Below, in pieces: positions 1 through 13,147 of a stretch of 64,000 nt of DNA. Within the stretch, counting starts at the first letter, position 1. Each line of letters opens with the position of its first letter. The DNA is from Cryptomeria japonica (taxonomy: Eukaryota; Streptophyta; Pinopsida; Cupressales; Cupressaceae): positions 610,089,209 through 610,153,208 of the forward strand of contig NC_081413.1 in assembly GCF_030272615.1 (NCBI RefSeq), written 5' to 3'. The translations under genes were made by a program, and so were the position numbers. The notes under the pieces were generated by a model that had not been told where the DNA came from, did no database searches, and was given only the letters and a program-made list of their open reading frames with translations.

Positions 1-2280
1 TAGACATGCTACATGTTAATATGTACAGATATTGATTGTTTAACTTGGGTAAAATGCCACATCCAATTCTGAGAGTGGTGTACTGCATCAGACAAGGCCA
101 AGTGCAAGACCTGGGTGAATTGGATGGAAGAGATATGCTGCAGTTGTGGCAGCTAAGTCAGAGGATACTCTCGAAGGAAATTCACCAATAATAAGGGTTG
201 TAAGTCCTAGGGAAGCAATTTCTTTTCTTTTTTGAAGTGCATCTTATATTTCTGGAGAGAAAAGAGTGATTTACACCAACTGAGAATTAGGGTTACAAGG
301 AATTTTTTTCTCTACACAGGCAAGGAAAGAAAGCACCTGGGCTTGAGCTGTAATTGGTAAAGAATTAACATGCTGATCCAGATCCCAGGTCCATCGAAGG
401 GTTAGCACTCTAAAGTGTAAACTATAAGAATCTAGACGTGTTACTTGTGCAGAGGCAACATTAATAATAATCCAAGGATGAGCATTAACCAGAGAAAGAT
501 GCATGGGAGAGAAATTAGAACTGGAAAAAAAGTTAATTACTTTAGGTGTGATACACTGTTGAGGGAGAGATGTATAAATGTTTATTTCAATTGCTATGTC
601 TAAGCTATGACCAACCTTATACAGTGGAATTTGATGATACAGATATGTAAATAATGTTACAAAGCCATGAAGGCTAAAATAACATTATGGAAGTTGAAAT
701 TGCTGATCTTCCATGTAACTCTTCGCCTTCTGATAATTGAGTTGAACAGCATTGTAATGTAATGGTCAAATCTGGGTTGCCGAGTGCTGCATTGCATCCC
801 ACGAGGGGAACCCCTCAATTCATATGGAGGTCTCCATCCTCTTTGAGAAGAATGCTGTAACACTATTCGCACTCAGGTGTATCAGGTCTTGTCAGTGGAC
901 CTTAGTGATTTTGGCCTACAGGTGTTTGAAACCCTGACAAAGTTGATGATGAAGACCGCATAAGGTTTCATGTATGCTTGGATGCTGCCATGTCACAGCA
1001 AGATAGGTAAGAGGGTACATCTTATAAGGTCAACTTTTCTCTTATCATATTTTCAGTGTCAAAAGAATTCCAGGAATGATCTGTTTGAGCAAGTATCTGG
1101 TGTTTGATGGTGAGGATTTTTCATCTTGTTTTACCTGAAATCATATCAGTCAGTATCTTTGCACTTTTGACAAGCTTTGTGGAATCTGCTTTAGTGTTGA
1201 TTAAGGTTCTCTGTAACTTCTTACCCACTGTTTGGAAATATTATGTTAGTAGTCAGGACGCCCTTGGATGCACCTTGTGCATATATCATCAGTCTTTCAT
1301 GAAGGTAGGACAAATATCTCTGGATTCTATAACATGGCACCGCTTGTAACTCAATTTTTGTGGCTGTTATGGTTTCATCCCTTTACTTCTTATGAACTCC
1401 TAGTTAAATTTTCTGCTCCTTCTATGCTGTATTAGTCAGTGCCATTCCTTTGGATAAGAACTCGGGACAAATACATGCCTAGTGAAGGATTTTTCTCTCC
1501 AAAGTCAGGCTTACTATAAAGCTTTACAGGGGAAACATCAAGTGCAACATCATGTATAGCTGGAAAACAGTGGCGCCATTAACTAGTTAGTCAGCTAATT
1601 CAAGACAGATGAGTCATTTAACCATCAAAAGGGATTGTGCATAAGTGCAGGTCTATTTCTATGTTATGGCCATTCAACATTTTCTTGTCTCATGCAATAT
1701 TGATTGGCTCATGTGTAACAATAATATATTTACAGGCAATTGTAATCCATAAAAGAGATTGACGTCCATGGCAAATTGACATTCACACAAGCCTCGATCT
1801 CGACTCTTGAGTCTTCCACTAGGATTACTTATGTCTTATTAGGAAATATAATTGTGTGAAGTTGTTTGTTGGGAAAGGGACATTGTGAGATATTTTAGCT
1901 ATATTTCGTACTCCTAGAGGTGGAGGAGGGTCTAACATATGGCAGTTTTCAACAAATTATTAATATTAGCAGTCCCAAAGTAGTTGAGTAGATATGCAGG
2001 CACTGATTCCTCTCTAAATCCTAAATCATTTTTTTTCATCAAGCTTTATGTTAAATATTTACAAAGAACCAATCTAACAGTAACTTCCATGTACTAGCTT
2101 GTAGTATAGAGCAACTCTTAAAGAAGTGCATATCACCAATCAATTCCTCATTAGCTATTGGGTTCATTACCTCTTCATACTGTCATCCCCTAAACGAACT
2201 TGGCTATCATTAAAATTCCAGCTATTGGCCCAGCTATACAGTCATGATAGATGAAATGACAACCATGAAAAACAAATAGA
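1..2280. other. Intergenic, no gene recognised
   Basis: AT-rich sequence with only short, unconvincing open frames on both strands. I see no protein motif, RNA gene or element terminus. It could hold distal 5' non-coding exons of the GRAS gene downstream, but no exon can be defined without transcripts. Confidence 0.4.
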
Positions 2281-2282
2281 AA

Positions 2283-2640
2283 ACACTGAGAGGGGAGGGG
2301 GTGAATCAGTGTTTTAGCACAATTAAAAAAATGAAACTGAAGATAAAGAGCATGTAACAAGAGAGACAGAGACACATAAATTTTTATCATGTGGAAAACC
2401 CAACAGGGTAAAAAACCACGGTATACACTAATCCAAATGGGCTTCAACCCAGTTACAAACAGGAGCACCAACTCCACACTGAGCACCTACTCAACTAAAA
2501 GAGACTCCAATCTCTATACGAGTTCCAACTCAACCAGTACAACTTTCAGATTTTTGATTTACAATAGTTTTAACAATGTTTTATACAGAGACGTATAAAA
2601 CCGTTTAAATTTCACAAGCAGCAAAATAGCCTTCAGCACA
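2283..2640. repeat. Dispersed repeat, GAATCAG family, copy 1
   Basis: The copy begins with a G-rich run followed by GGGTGAATCAGTG (2299-2311). A block reading ATGTGGAAAACCC at about 2389 follows, then GAGCACCAACTC and similar phrases at 2461-2500. The same ordered motifs recur at about 14,980-15,400 and, more diverged, at 18,675-19,110. No coding capacity or target duplication is evident. It may be a solo LTR or the end of a retroelement lying antisense; that is inference. Confidence 0.55.
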
Positions 2641-5300
2641 TACAGAAATCAGCTCACTGTAATGTTCAGTCTGAAAATTTCAGAAATAAAGGTTTCACTT
2701 CAAACACTTAAAATACATTCATGGTTCTCTGCAATTCTTCAAAGCATACTGTTCATGTTGCAGTCTTCAACCTTTATTACCAACACAGCTTGGAACAAAA
2801 ATACTGCCTTGTTAACACACGGTCAGAATAAGACTAACTGGAATCCACACCTGTTTCATTCAGATTTTTCAAAGATTGAGCCAACCTAAAACCAGATTTC
2901 TCACACTCGAATAAACTCTTCAAAGACCGCACCTTTTTAGCTTCATAACTAAAACATAGTTATTTCAGTCTGTAGAAGCACAGTTGTATTTCATCAAACA
3001 GCCACTACACTTTTTTGGCAACCCGATTCCCTTTGTCGTGTACACACGTATTCCACAACCTCTACTCCTCTCAACTCTGGATGACCCCACACAACCTATA
3101 TTTCATACAAAGCGAATTTCTGATTTTTACGAACTGGAAAAGGCTCAGCAGCCGCTCTAGCATTCAATCTGCATATATCCAAAATCAATCCAGAAAAAAA
3201 ATCTAAAAAAAAATACACCTTACGTATCTCTTACAGTCTTCCAGAATAAGTTCAGTTACATTTCAATCATTCCTTAACCTGCAAAAATCCTCTTTGGCAT
3301 TTACTAACTCGTTCAGACTTTAGCCGACAAATTTTGAACAACCCAAATATAGTTATACTTTCTTCAAATTTATTTTTCTTTTTACACTCATATCAAAAAC
3401 AGCCACACCTACTAGAAGTAAAAGGGAATACTTTCAAAAAAAACTGTGCGAATTTTTCCATTCTTAAAACCATCGAATAAATATTTCCCTTTTGGATTTC
3501 AAAGAGGAAAAAGGAAATTCGAACCTAGACAGACTTCGCATAACACGACACTCCTGGAGATGTGATGCCTTTGTTAAAAAATATAAAACCGGCATCTTGA
3601 ACAATATTTTATCTCCTGCCAATCATACAGTCCACTTTTAACACGTAAGAGCAAAGCTTCTAAAGATCATTTTCAGTTACGAAACAAGCTTCAGAATAGG
3701 TAGGAATAAGCGCCCAATTAATTAGAAAATGAATAATGCGACAACCACCATGCTGCTTTGTCAGGTCAGTAAGTAAAATTTTCTCAGCAACTCCACCATG
3801 CATTTGCCACAACTAGAAAGAAAACAGCCAAATCAGAGCAAGTTCGATACCCAGTTGAGTCAGATGAGTTCCAAAAAAAAAACTTAAGAAATCTGAAAGC
3901 ACTCAGACAGAGTAATACGTTTCAAATTCCTTTCTGATAGATTCTCTCCTGAGATGACAGAGGACTTAAAAAAAATGCTGAACATTCTCCAGTCATGATT
4001 GTGAGGCAAAAAAATGCTGAACATTCTCCAGTCATGAAGAAGCCCAGCACATCCCAGCACTACACACTCAACAGCTGTCATTTATGCAACCGGAAACAAA
4101 ATACAAACAAAACATATTCTGCAATTGTCCATTTGGCAAGAAATAAACTGGAACCAAGTTTGGCACAAAGCCACCAAATAGACAGTCGAACAGCCAAGAA
4201 CACATGGCTAGACTTGACATCAATGACACTTCAACAAACCACCCATTTGTGTTGGTTATTAGTTATTATCCTCCCTCAGATAACATCAGATTCATGATAA
4301 TCATCTGCAATTAGGGCCACAGCACATGATTTTGAATAACATTCCAACATACACCTAGAAATAAGCATAGTGAAGGTGTGTATGGACAAACAAAACTTTA
4401 CTATGGTCACCTCTGTCAATTCAAGATCATGCATGAAGATTTTTGTTAAGTAATGGTATGTAAATTACAGCTTGTGGGTTTTCTGTTGTATACTTCTATT
4501 GAGGCTCATCCAACATAAGTAATCTGAGTACTTCCCTCAACTGTTACAGAGATCCTTTCAGCCTTTAATCCTTCCTGTTGATTTTGTCCCAGATTTCTTT
4601 CAAGGACATAGTTTAGTCTATGACATGTACGCTTACATTTTTTATACCTCATTTCAGAGCTCTATCCCTAGCAATTTACTGAAGTTAGTATAAAGGTATA
4701 CTACACATATCAAGTGTTCCTGCCACAAAGGGTTTCATCTATGATGAGGTTCATAGACTCACTTCACATAGCTCTCATGTACATACTCCATAGATTATTT
4801 CGGATATTTGAAGATAAAGCTGAATTATGGCTTTATTGAAACTAGGACTTTTTCTGCGTGAATACTTATTATAAATGTAAGCATGAGCAACCGAAGCATT
4901 GTCAGGTGCAAGTCTTTCATTGTAATTTTGTATAGCTCTTTCTTATCCATAAGGTTCTAACCTCATTGAGAAACATTGAGATTAGAAAGATAAACATCTC
5001 TTTGCATTGTATTTATACATGACTCATAAGGTGTGTAATATGTTGGTTACATTCCATGTGCATTTTATGTATCAAATATTATTTGAGATAGCTCATTTTC
5101 TTAGCATGAATTAATGATGAAAGTGGGTAATTTTTTTGGATGTAGAGAAAGACAAAACTAATTAGCTCCAATTGATCTGTTTGGAAATAGTTTCTGGCAA
5201 ATCCTTGCATTATCTTTTTCTGTAGGTTAATAGATGCTGCTTGGAAGAATTTATATTGTGATTTCAAGTTTCTATACAGAATATAAGACAACTTATTACT
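2641..5300. other. Intergenic upstream of the GRAS gene
   Basis: No convincing gene. It includes a 30 bp direct duplication (3969-3998 and 4008-4037, starts 39 bp apart) containing GCTGAACATTCTCCAGTCAT. The rest is AT-rich and probably holds the GRAS promoter and 5' non-coding exon or intron, which cannot be placed from sequence alone. Confidence 0.4.
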
Positions 5301-5315
5301 TGCTTGTCTTTGTAG
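5301..5315 (+). promoter_or_regulatory. Candidate 5'UTR splice acceptor of the GRAS gene
   Basis: TGCTTGTCTTTGTAG is a pyrimidine-rich tract ending in AG, 241 bp before the chosen ATG. PAT1-branch GRAS genes commonly have an intron in the 5' leader, so this is a reasonable end for such an intron. No donor was identified, so this is a motif-level suggestion. Confidence 0.3.
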
Positions 5316-5556
5316 AGTAAGCTTTTATGGTGGAGAATACAGAGTAAGGGATGGTATGGATCTATGCATGCTTTGTCATGACCTTGATGAAAGATAATAG
5401 ATCAAAACTAGAGGGGAAAATACATTAAAAGAGAGCAATCTACAGAGTCAGCTGAAAAGCATTTCATTGCCACCCCTGCAAATATCTAGAGGTAGCTACA
5501 GAGCTATATCTGGAGTCTTCAGAGAGAGTTGGATTGCTCAAGAAAAATCCTTAGAT

Positions 5557-7533
5557 ATGAATATGAAATGGAAGTCAGAGCTTGGCACTTCTAGTCAGAA
5601 TTCCCATCATGATTTTGAGCATCCAAACAAAGCTTGTGGATCTTTCTTACCAGATTCAGGTTCAGGCCCAGCTAACAACATTTCTTTTATGCAACCTTCA
5701 GTGTCCTGTGACTGGGTACATGGAAATCCAAAGATGAGTGTTAGAAGGTGCCCTCAAGAGGTTGTATCTGGTGGCTTGCTTCAGAGTACTCAAACTCAGG
5801 AATTGTATATTAGTGATAGGTATCACACAAGTGATGGTTCAGTTCAGAGTCCTCCTTTATATGAAAATTGCCCTGTTCAACTTCAAAGACAAACTCACGA
5901 AGCTTCCTCATATTGCATTGGGCACTCATTTTACAGTTCTCCATCTATTCAGAGTTGCTCATCGGGTGGAAGCCCAGCATCACCACAAACCTCACAAACC
6001 TACCCATCTGATGTACATTATTTCCCATCCCCTGGAGAGCAATATGGTTCATCTGGAAGTGGCTACAGTAGCAACCAGCCAGAGACAGAGTTGAAATATA
6101 TGCTGCAGGAACTAGAGACAGCATTAATGGGGCCTGACAGTGACAATCCTGATAATTTTGAATCCACCTACGAGGAAAATATGTCTTCAGAATTTTCAGA
6201 ATGGAATCTGGAGAGCATGCATGACACAAATGATAGCTATTGTCAAAGTTCACTATCTGTTTACGCAAAGGCAGAGCAGGTAGAAATATCATTAGACACC
6301 CAAGATGGCGTTAAAGAAGAAATAGAGAATGAGATGGATCTTGCAATGTCTTGTAATACGAGTAATGTCTCAAAAGAACAAAAGCAAGAGCCAGAAGATG
6401 ATATCCCACATGGGGATATAAGAAAACTCCTTGTTGCATGTGCAAAAGCCATTGATGACAATGACTTAGTCAATATTGATAAATGGGTTGCAGAATTGAG
6501 GCAACTGGTATCAGTAAGTGGCCATCCAATGGAAAGGTTGGGTGCATATATGGTAGAAGGTCTTGTGGCAAGGATGGCTTGCTCTGGAGCAACAATTTAC
6601 AAAGCATTAAGGTGCAAAGAACCTGCTAGTGCAGAGCTCCTGTCATATATGCAAATCCTCTATGAAGTTTGCCCTTATTTCAAATTTGGTTATATGGCTG
6701 CAAATGGTGCCATCGCAGAAGCATTCAAAGATGAAGATAGAGTGCACATTGTGGATTTTCAGATTGCTCAAGGCAGCCAATGGGTTACACTCCTCCAAGC
6801 CCTTGCTGCAAGGCCAAAGGGCCCACCTCATGTTCATATCACTGGTGTGGATGACCCTATGTCAGAGTATGCTCGAGGTGGAGGGTTAGAGTTTGTTGGT
6901 AAAAGATTATCAAAGCTTGCTGAGACTTTCAAAGTTCCATTTGAGTTTCATGCTGTGCCTGTGATGGGTGCTGATGTTCAGGTTCATATGCTTGAGGTTC
7001 GACCTAGGGATGCATTGGCTGTGAATTTTGCTTTTCAGCTGCATCATTTGCCCGATGAAAGTGTAAACACAAGCAACCATCGGGATCGAATTTTACGGAT
7101 GGTAAAGGGACTAAGGCCAAAAGTTGTTACATTAGTTGAGCAAGAATCTAACACTAACACTGCACCGTTCTTCCCTAGGTTTATGGAGACTCTAAGCTAT
7201 TACACAGCCATCTTTGAATCTCTCGATGTGACTCTTCCCAGAGAGAGCAAGGAGCGGATCAATGTTGAGCAGCACTGCCTGGCACGTGACATTGTGAATA
7301 TCATTGCTTGTGAAGGTGCAGAAAGGGTAGAAAGGCATGAACTGATGGGTAAATGGAGGTCCAGATTTAGCATGGCTGGGTTTAAACCTTACCCATTAAG
7401 CTCAATTGTAAACTCTACTATCAAGCTGCTTCTAGAAGATTATTGTAAGAACTATAGTCTTTTAGAAAGAGACAACACACTTTATCTAGGTTGGTCAGAT
7501 AGACCCTTGATCGCATCTACTGCATGGCAGTAG
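5557..7533 (+). CDS. GRAS transcription factor, PAT1/SCL branch
   Basis: Single-exon frame of 658 residues. The long N-terminus is Ser/Gln-rich and probably disordered. The C-terminal GRAS domain starts near residue 286. LHRI begins RKLLVACAKAI (289 on), the VHIVD core is at 396-400 in VHIVDFQIAQGSQW, the PFYRE region starts PFFPRF at 537, and the SAW region runs from W600 to the C-terminal TAWQ. These features and the order of blocks place it with PAT1, SCL5, SCL13 and SCL21. Family members act in the nucleus as regulators of phytochrome, stress or developmental signalling. The frame is open back to a stop at 5398-5400, but no ATG lies upstream of 5557, where two ATGs occur close together (ATGAATATG). 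There are no breaks, so I read it as a functional gene. The exact orthologue cannot be named. Confidence 0.95.
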   Translation: MNMKWKSELGTSSQNSHHDFEHPNKACGSFLPDSGSGPANNISFMQPSVSCDWVHGNPKMSVRRCPQEVVSGGLLQSTQTQELYISDRYHTSDGSVQSPPLYENCPVQLQRQTHEASSYCIGHSFYSSPSIQSCSSGGSPASPQTSQTYPSDVHYFPSPGEQYGSSGSGYSSNQPETELKYMLQELETALMGPDSDNPDNFESTYEENMSSEFSEWNLESMHDTNDSYCQSSLSVYAKAEQVEISLDTQDGVKEEIENEMDLAMSCNTSNVSKEQKQEPEDDIPHGDIRKLLVACAKAIDDNDLVNIDKWVAELRQLVSVSGHPMERLGAYMVEGLVARMACSGATIYKALRCKEPASAELLSYMQILYEVCPYFKFGYMAANGAIAEAFKDEDRVHIVDFQIAQGSQWVTLLQALAARPKGPPHVHITGVDDPMSEYARGGGLEFVGKRLSKLAETFKVPFEFHAVPVMGADVQVHMLEVRPRDALAVNFAFQLHHLPDESVNTSNHRDRILRMVKGLRPKVVTLVEQESNTNTAPFFPRFMETLSYYTAIFESLDVTLPRESKERINVEQHCLARDIVNIIACEGAERVERHELMGKWRSRFSMAGFKPYPLSSIVNSTIKLLLEDYCKNYSLLERDNTLYLGWSDRPLIASTAWQ

Positions 7534-9227
7534 TTTCATACAAAAGTAATGGGCATAGGCAAAACGTATTCTGGGTTTTGTGGTAGGTTTAGTAGCATTT
7601 CAAGCACTACAACCCATAGCAGATTAAGGACTAGTCAGGGTGCACACAGTGGCTTAACCTCAAAGTTATGATATCAGATATATGGCAATATTGTAATTAT
7701 GTTGATGTAATTGGACTTATATCACCAAACTGGTAATTAAGTCTCCTGTAATATTTCGCTGTTTAGGTTTGATTTTTTAATCATCTTTAAAATGATATTA
7801 GCTATTATTTTGTCGAAAAGATATTACAAATTTCCTGAAAACTTTGTATTTCCATTAATGCTTTCCTTGCTCTAATTGTCAGTTGAACCCACTGGCAATT
7901 GTCACTAAGCATGTTTACTTCTCACTTCTCAGGCATTTGTTTCATGTGTCGAGCCAATGATTTTGTACCAAAATTTTATTGAATATTTTCTCAGCAATGT
8001 CGCCATGGCATAACTGGTAACTTAGTTTGCATTAAACCATGCATTTCAACAAAGTTTGAAGATATTTACACCTAAAGTCTCAGTACCTAGAATTATCCAA
8101 AGGCAAAGCTAGGTCACAATCTCTCTAAACATAGGAGCTATGTGGGGAAATAAGAATAGATTTGAGGGCTTAGATATTGAGACTTTATGAGTAATAACCA
8201 TGTTGGAACTTTTAAAGCAGAAGCATACTGTATGGGTTCTGAACACGTCATAGATCAATCCTCATGTAAAACAAATCGGTCAATCACAAGGGATGTTAAC
8301 AAATTTGATGGCATTACAAATACTGAAAAACAGGTTGTGCATGCAAAATTAGATTATTTGTTTATGGTTTTGCTGATTTCTTCATTTGAACATTTCGTTA
8401 GCTCTGAATTGTATAAAGGAAAGCGCAGAGACTTGAACTTATAATAATCTTATTTAAACCTATATTGAATGTTAGAATCTTAGATGCTACCAGAATTCTG
8501 ATTAACATGATAAAATTACAAGCCTTCAGTACATCTATTTTGCACATTGTATCGTTACCATGCTTGCTTGTAATACTCGTAACATAATTTGCTTTCAATA
8601 GTTGGCTAGAAATATGCATGCTCATGCGCATTGAAGTAGTTAACTCCTAGATGCAGCTCTTCCTTAGAAATATAGTGTTTGAAAAGATGAAAGAAATTCT
8701 TGTCTCGTCGTTTGCAACGTGTTCACTCTGCTAATGGTACTGAGCACTCGATACCCCAACATGATGCATGTTTTATGATTAAGAACAAACTACAAATAGG
8801 AGGCTTCACATTGTCGTGGCATATGCTCATTATTTTTAATTATCTTAATGCTTTTGTTACAACTCTACTAGCCAGGCTAATCATTTCCCTCTATGTTGGT
8901 TGCAATGCTCATTGTATGGACATGTTTGATGCACATTTACTTTGGTTCTGATTTTAAACTTATGTCCAATGCAACTTCTTGGTATGCGAGTATTTTTTTT
9001 GGTTAATCTGAAAGTTGACATGGGTTCTCGTTTGTCTCATAGAAAGGATTAGAATATTTTGACTTATTCTTGTTTTATATACCTGTCTAACAGAGATTTT
9101 TCTTTTTCTTTTTACTTTTTATTCATTCTGGTGTTGTGTAAAATCATCTGCCACTCACTATTCCGTTATATTTTGATACTCTTACTTCTCTCCCAAATGA
9201 GAATCTCCTACAAGTTTGCACATTTTC
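7534..9227. other. 3' flank of the GRAS gene, no second gene
   Basis: This stretch should contain the GRAS 3'UTR and polyadenylation site. No single strong signal stands out. It is AT-rich, and its open frames are short and lack recognisable domains. Confidence 0.4.
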
Positions 9228-9545
9228 ACCAGGATCAATTAGATAATATATATATATATATATATAGGATTCTTACGCTCTTTCACTGGGATCAGTTGGA
9301 TGATATAAATATAGGATCCTTAGACGATTTCTTTCAGTCTCCTTCGCTAGGATCAATTAGATTATGTTAATATAGGAATTCATACACAGTTTCTTTCTGT
9401 AGGATCAATTAGATTATGTTAATATAGGATATTCATAGACAAATTCTTTCAGCAGGATCAATAAGATTATCATTATGTCCGGTATAATATACGTAGATAA
9501 TTTCTTTCACCAGGATCATTCTGGGATCAATGAAATTCTGTTGAC
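9228..9545. repeat. Tandem repeat, about 63 bp unit
   Basis: Five to six diverged units repeat the phrase GGATCAATTAGATTATGTTA, followed by ATATAGGA, TTCAT and TTTCTTTCA. A short TA run (9246-9266) sits in the first unit. No protein is encoded. Confidence 0.75.
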
Positions 9546-10310
9546 TTGGGATTCTTCTGGACATGTACGTATAACAATAATCATTAAAACATTAAATAAT
9601 TTGACACAAGGACAAGGTCTTGAAAATGCCTGTAGTTATCTATTACATAATTCCACTTAAGGTCAAAATCCAAATGATGTACTCATTATCTATTTAAGTA
9701 ATTCCGAATAAGGACAAGAACTCAAATAGCATTGATTACACTCTAATAATCAAAAGATGCCCACTTTCAGGGTTAGTCAATTTCAAATGCTATATCTTCC
9801 AGAAGCAGAGCACAATAGACGGTAGGAACTGTTAAAAAATACTATATTGGGAAAGCAAAGCACAAATATTCAAATAGATAATAAATTTTTTTAATGCCTA
9901 TTTATTCTTTATCACTGCAATTTTTTAATAGATATTTATTATTTGTCACTGCGTCTTAAGCCAATGTTTTGTCATCATGCACGAGCCAATACTTTTTCCA
10001 TACTCTTGTATTAGATCAAGAGTAGTGGAGAGTAAATTGAGGAATATCATGACTGACCTACTAGACCAAAGAAATTGGTGGGATGGACTTAGTCAACTAT
10101 CACGTCTCATGAGTAATCACATGATCCCTTGCTTTAATGAAATTCTTGTTTATCCAACTTTTTATGGGATTTGTGGTTATTAGATTTGAATTGTATAATT
10201 ATAAGGGAGACTAAATTTCCCATATGATGGATTATGAGAGGTTTTTTTATTACAAGTTTTAGAAGAAAATGCAATTGAGTGATCATTCTTATTGTCATAT
10301 GGATTTATTC
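9546..10310. other. Intergenic, nothing recognised
   Basis: AT-rich sequence without motifs, RNA genes or element ends that I can support. Confidence 0.4.
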
Positions 10311-10321
10311 ATTCTTTTACA

Positions 10322-10507
10322 TGTATTTTTTATTTTTTAAAAGAAGGGGTAAATGTTTTTTATTAGGAGCTACGAATCAGTGAGGTTAAGAATGGGGGAC
10401 CTCATCCCCATTTAAACATTCAACAATATCATCTCAATGGAGTTTGAGCGTTGATGGCAAGAGCAATACCACCACAACTTAACCATCACACCATGCCGCT
10501 ATTAGCA
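10322..10507 (-). mobile_element. tRNA-derived SINE with target duplication
   Basis: On the minus strand the element starts near TAGCGGCATGGTGTGATGGT and has an A-box-like block (GTGATGGTTAAG) and a decayed B-box-like block, as in plant tRNA-derived SINEs. It ends in an A-rich tail (plus-strand T runs at 10,325-10,340). A perfect 11 bp direct repeat, ATTCTTTTACA, flanks it at 10,311-10,321 and 10,508-10,518, as expected for LINE-assisted insertion. Length is about 186 bp. Confidence 0.75.
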
Positions 10508-10518
10508 ATTCTTTTACA

Positions 10519-12599
10519 AAATTAACTTATGTTGCCCTCCAACATTTCCAACTCGTTTCTCATTTACCAAACTAGTACAACGCAAGCAAAAAACTGATGA
10601 GAAAATTAGTAATAATTTCAACTCGATTTTCATTTGCCAAACTAGTACAATAATTAATGACATAATTATTCATATTGTCTTGAGATTGAAAACCTTTCAA
10701 AAACAAATTTCCAACCACTAGATAATAAGGAGCAAGGATTGTTTCTTGTTAGCTTGCTTCACACCATTAACAAAGTCATTATTAATTATTATTCAACTTT
10801 TTATTCTAATTTATGTACTAGTAGAAGGGATTATGACCTCAAACTCCTAGATAAAAATATATTAGGATATGGTTTGATAAAAATATATTAGTGATGGAAG
10901 GGGTCGTCGTTTGTCACAATTCCCTTATCATTTAATCTATTAAGTGTCAAACCGGGGGTGTCTAAAACTATCTATGGTAAGAACGTTCGATTTTGGGGGT
11001 GTTTTGGTGGTTTGTTTTGAAATTTTTTCAGTTCGATTCTCTCGAGAGTGGTTTGGAGCTTTCTCAAATTTCCTCTATTCTACCCGAACTTCCTATACTT
11101 CTAATCCTAAATCTACATAAAGCTAACTAAAGATTGTAGGTATTAGTATTAATTGTTGTTTTGATATGAATTGGCATTCTAGATGATGGAGTCCTAATCT
11201 AAAGCACACTTGTAAGGAATAAACCTAGCCCTAATCACACTTGCACAAAAGAGAATGTAACTACTTGCAAAATTGAAATCTAAATTACACTTGTAAGAAT
11301 GGAAATCCAAACTAAATCACGTTTCACCAAAGTAAATTACACCGCATGAAAGTAAATGAGTCCATTCCATTACACAATCAAATTTCCAACTTCCATCTTT
11401 ACAATGCAATCGGCTACAAGAATCATTAATCTACCTCTGATTGAATCAAACAATCTGAGAACTAATAAAAAATAACATTTCATCTAAGAAATTTGAAAGA
11501 GAACAAATCAAATATTAACATAAACTATATTTAATTGTTATTGAAATGAAAAGATACCAATCTAATCTTAACATGCAGTTTAGAACTTTATACTATTGAA
11601 ATGCAAAATAGAAACAAAACACTAAGATCACCTTCCTTAAGTAGAGCGAGTGGATGTAGAACAAAACAAGATTAAATCTGGTGCTTTATTATCATCAAAT
11701 TGGCCCCAAAGGGGGCACACAACAAGGTTTACAAGGTTGTAAAAGGGCTTGCTCCCTTGGTTTGTTTTGTCTTTTTGATAGTCTTTGACTATGTTAAGGG
11801 TCGTGCCCTAGTTAATGCTGTTTTTTTTATAAAAACCAAGGTTTACAAATTGGAATGAAAAATGTTGTTGCAATCAAAAGTCTTAATTTATTGGCTAACC
11901 TAAAGTAGACTGAATGGCTGAATTATATAGAGGCCTTATTCTAAAAACAACTACAAAAAAGACTAACTAGCCATCTCAACAAAAATGAGAGTCGCAATGT
12001 AGATATAATTTCCTGGAGCGATTAATAATGCATCTGGAGAGTTCCAAAGTTGTTGAAAAGTCTAGAGACTTTGATGTGGAATAGGTAGTTCCACTTGGTC
12101 ATTGCGATGGAACAAGGGGGTTGACTGGCAAGTGTAGTGGCACAAGGGTTCCATGATGAAATGCGAGTGGGGAGAAGACTTAGCTCGACTCAGACCTTGC
12201 ATCACACAGATGACACTTGGACAAGACAAAGTGCGCTCAAAGTGAATTTCCATATTGAGTTGCAACTTTGTTATCATGATTTTCGGAGCTGTCATAAGCT
12301 AACTCAAAGATGATCAACTGCAAGGGATATCATTCAAAATGGAACATAATATTTAGTCAACTTATATCAATCACATAAAAAAGATAAACGTTCACATTAA
12401 AGCATTTCTTCTAAATTTTTCCATAATTATATTGAATAAGATTTAAAAAGAAGACTTAGAGCATTAGTTTCAAGTGTAAAATCATTAAAACATTAAATCA
12501 TTTTATCAAGTTTGTTTATAAAAGCATAAGATTGAAATGACATCTTTTATGCCCATCATTTCCTCCCCTCTTAGTGTTGACCATGTCCTCATGGTCCGA
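10519..12599. other. Intergenic, possible decayed retroelement
   Basis: No intact gene. Sequence at 11,680-12,300 may continue the decayed minus-strand element at 12.6-13.15 kb, but I could not identify a domain in it. The remainder is AT-rich and featureless. Confidence 0.3.
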
Positions 12600-13147
12600 G
12601 GTCAGGTATATCTCTCTTCATGTGCTTCAACAAAATCACCAAGTCAAACCTCAACCTTCTATAGTCAACATATTCTCTTGGTGAAGCATACCCAACCTTC
12701 TATGCATCAAAAACAATCTCTGGCATCTGATTGGGTGCATTCAATCTTGGAGATGGCAAAATGATCAAGGGAGGTCTGAACCTCATTCCTATCCAATTTT
12801 CTCTTTGAAACTCGATTGCCATAATAATATGTCTTATCCTTCTTACACTCCAAGTGATATTATTAAGAGAAATTGGTTCTCTCCTTCTAAAAGCTATAGA
12901 GATTGAATTGAATATTTCTCAACATGCATCTATGGCTCTGTCAACTAAATAATCTTTCAAATATTGGTAACATGTAGCAATTCTTTGCAAATTGGCAACA
13001 TAAATAGGGGCGATATTATTCAATTGAGCAATGGCCTTGAATCATCCCACATAAGTGCGAGTATTGTGTAGTTCATCCCTCATGGGGAGACCTGGTCTAC
13101 TTTGTGCTTCTTTGTACTCTCTGAGTCTATTACTCCATTCTACTTGT
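12600..13147 (-). pseudogene. Decayed gag-like coding remnant
   Basis: Reading the minus strand downward from about 13,140 gives roughly 175 codons of protein-like sequence, including PIYVANLQRIATCYQYLKDY and FQRENWIGMRFRPP. It is interrupted only by TGA (after TYVG and after IDAC) and TAG (after VFDA). The first two sit where TGG (Trp) would fit. The composition is helical and charged, like plant retroelement gag proteins, but I cannot name the family. The frame starts abruptly near 13,147, so the upstream part is lost. A host-gene fragment remains possible. Confidence 0.4.

Noticed and set aside
890-960. Possible short exon
   Set aside because: A brief open stretch without splice sites or a recognisable protein.
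5467-5556. Extension of the GRAS frame upstream of 5557
   Set aside because: The frame is open but begins with TTG, not ATG. The first in-frame ATG is at 5557, so the extra 30 codons are probably 5'UTR.
5738-6889. Other frames overlapping the GRAS gene
   Set aside because: Shadows of the GRAS coding sequence in other frames.
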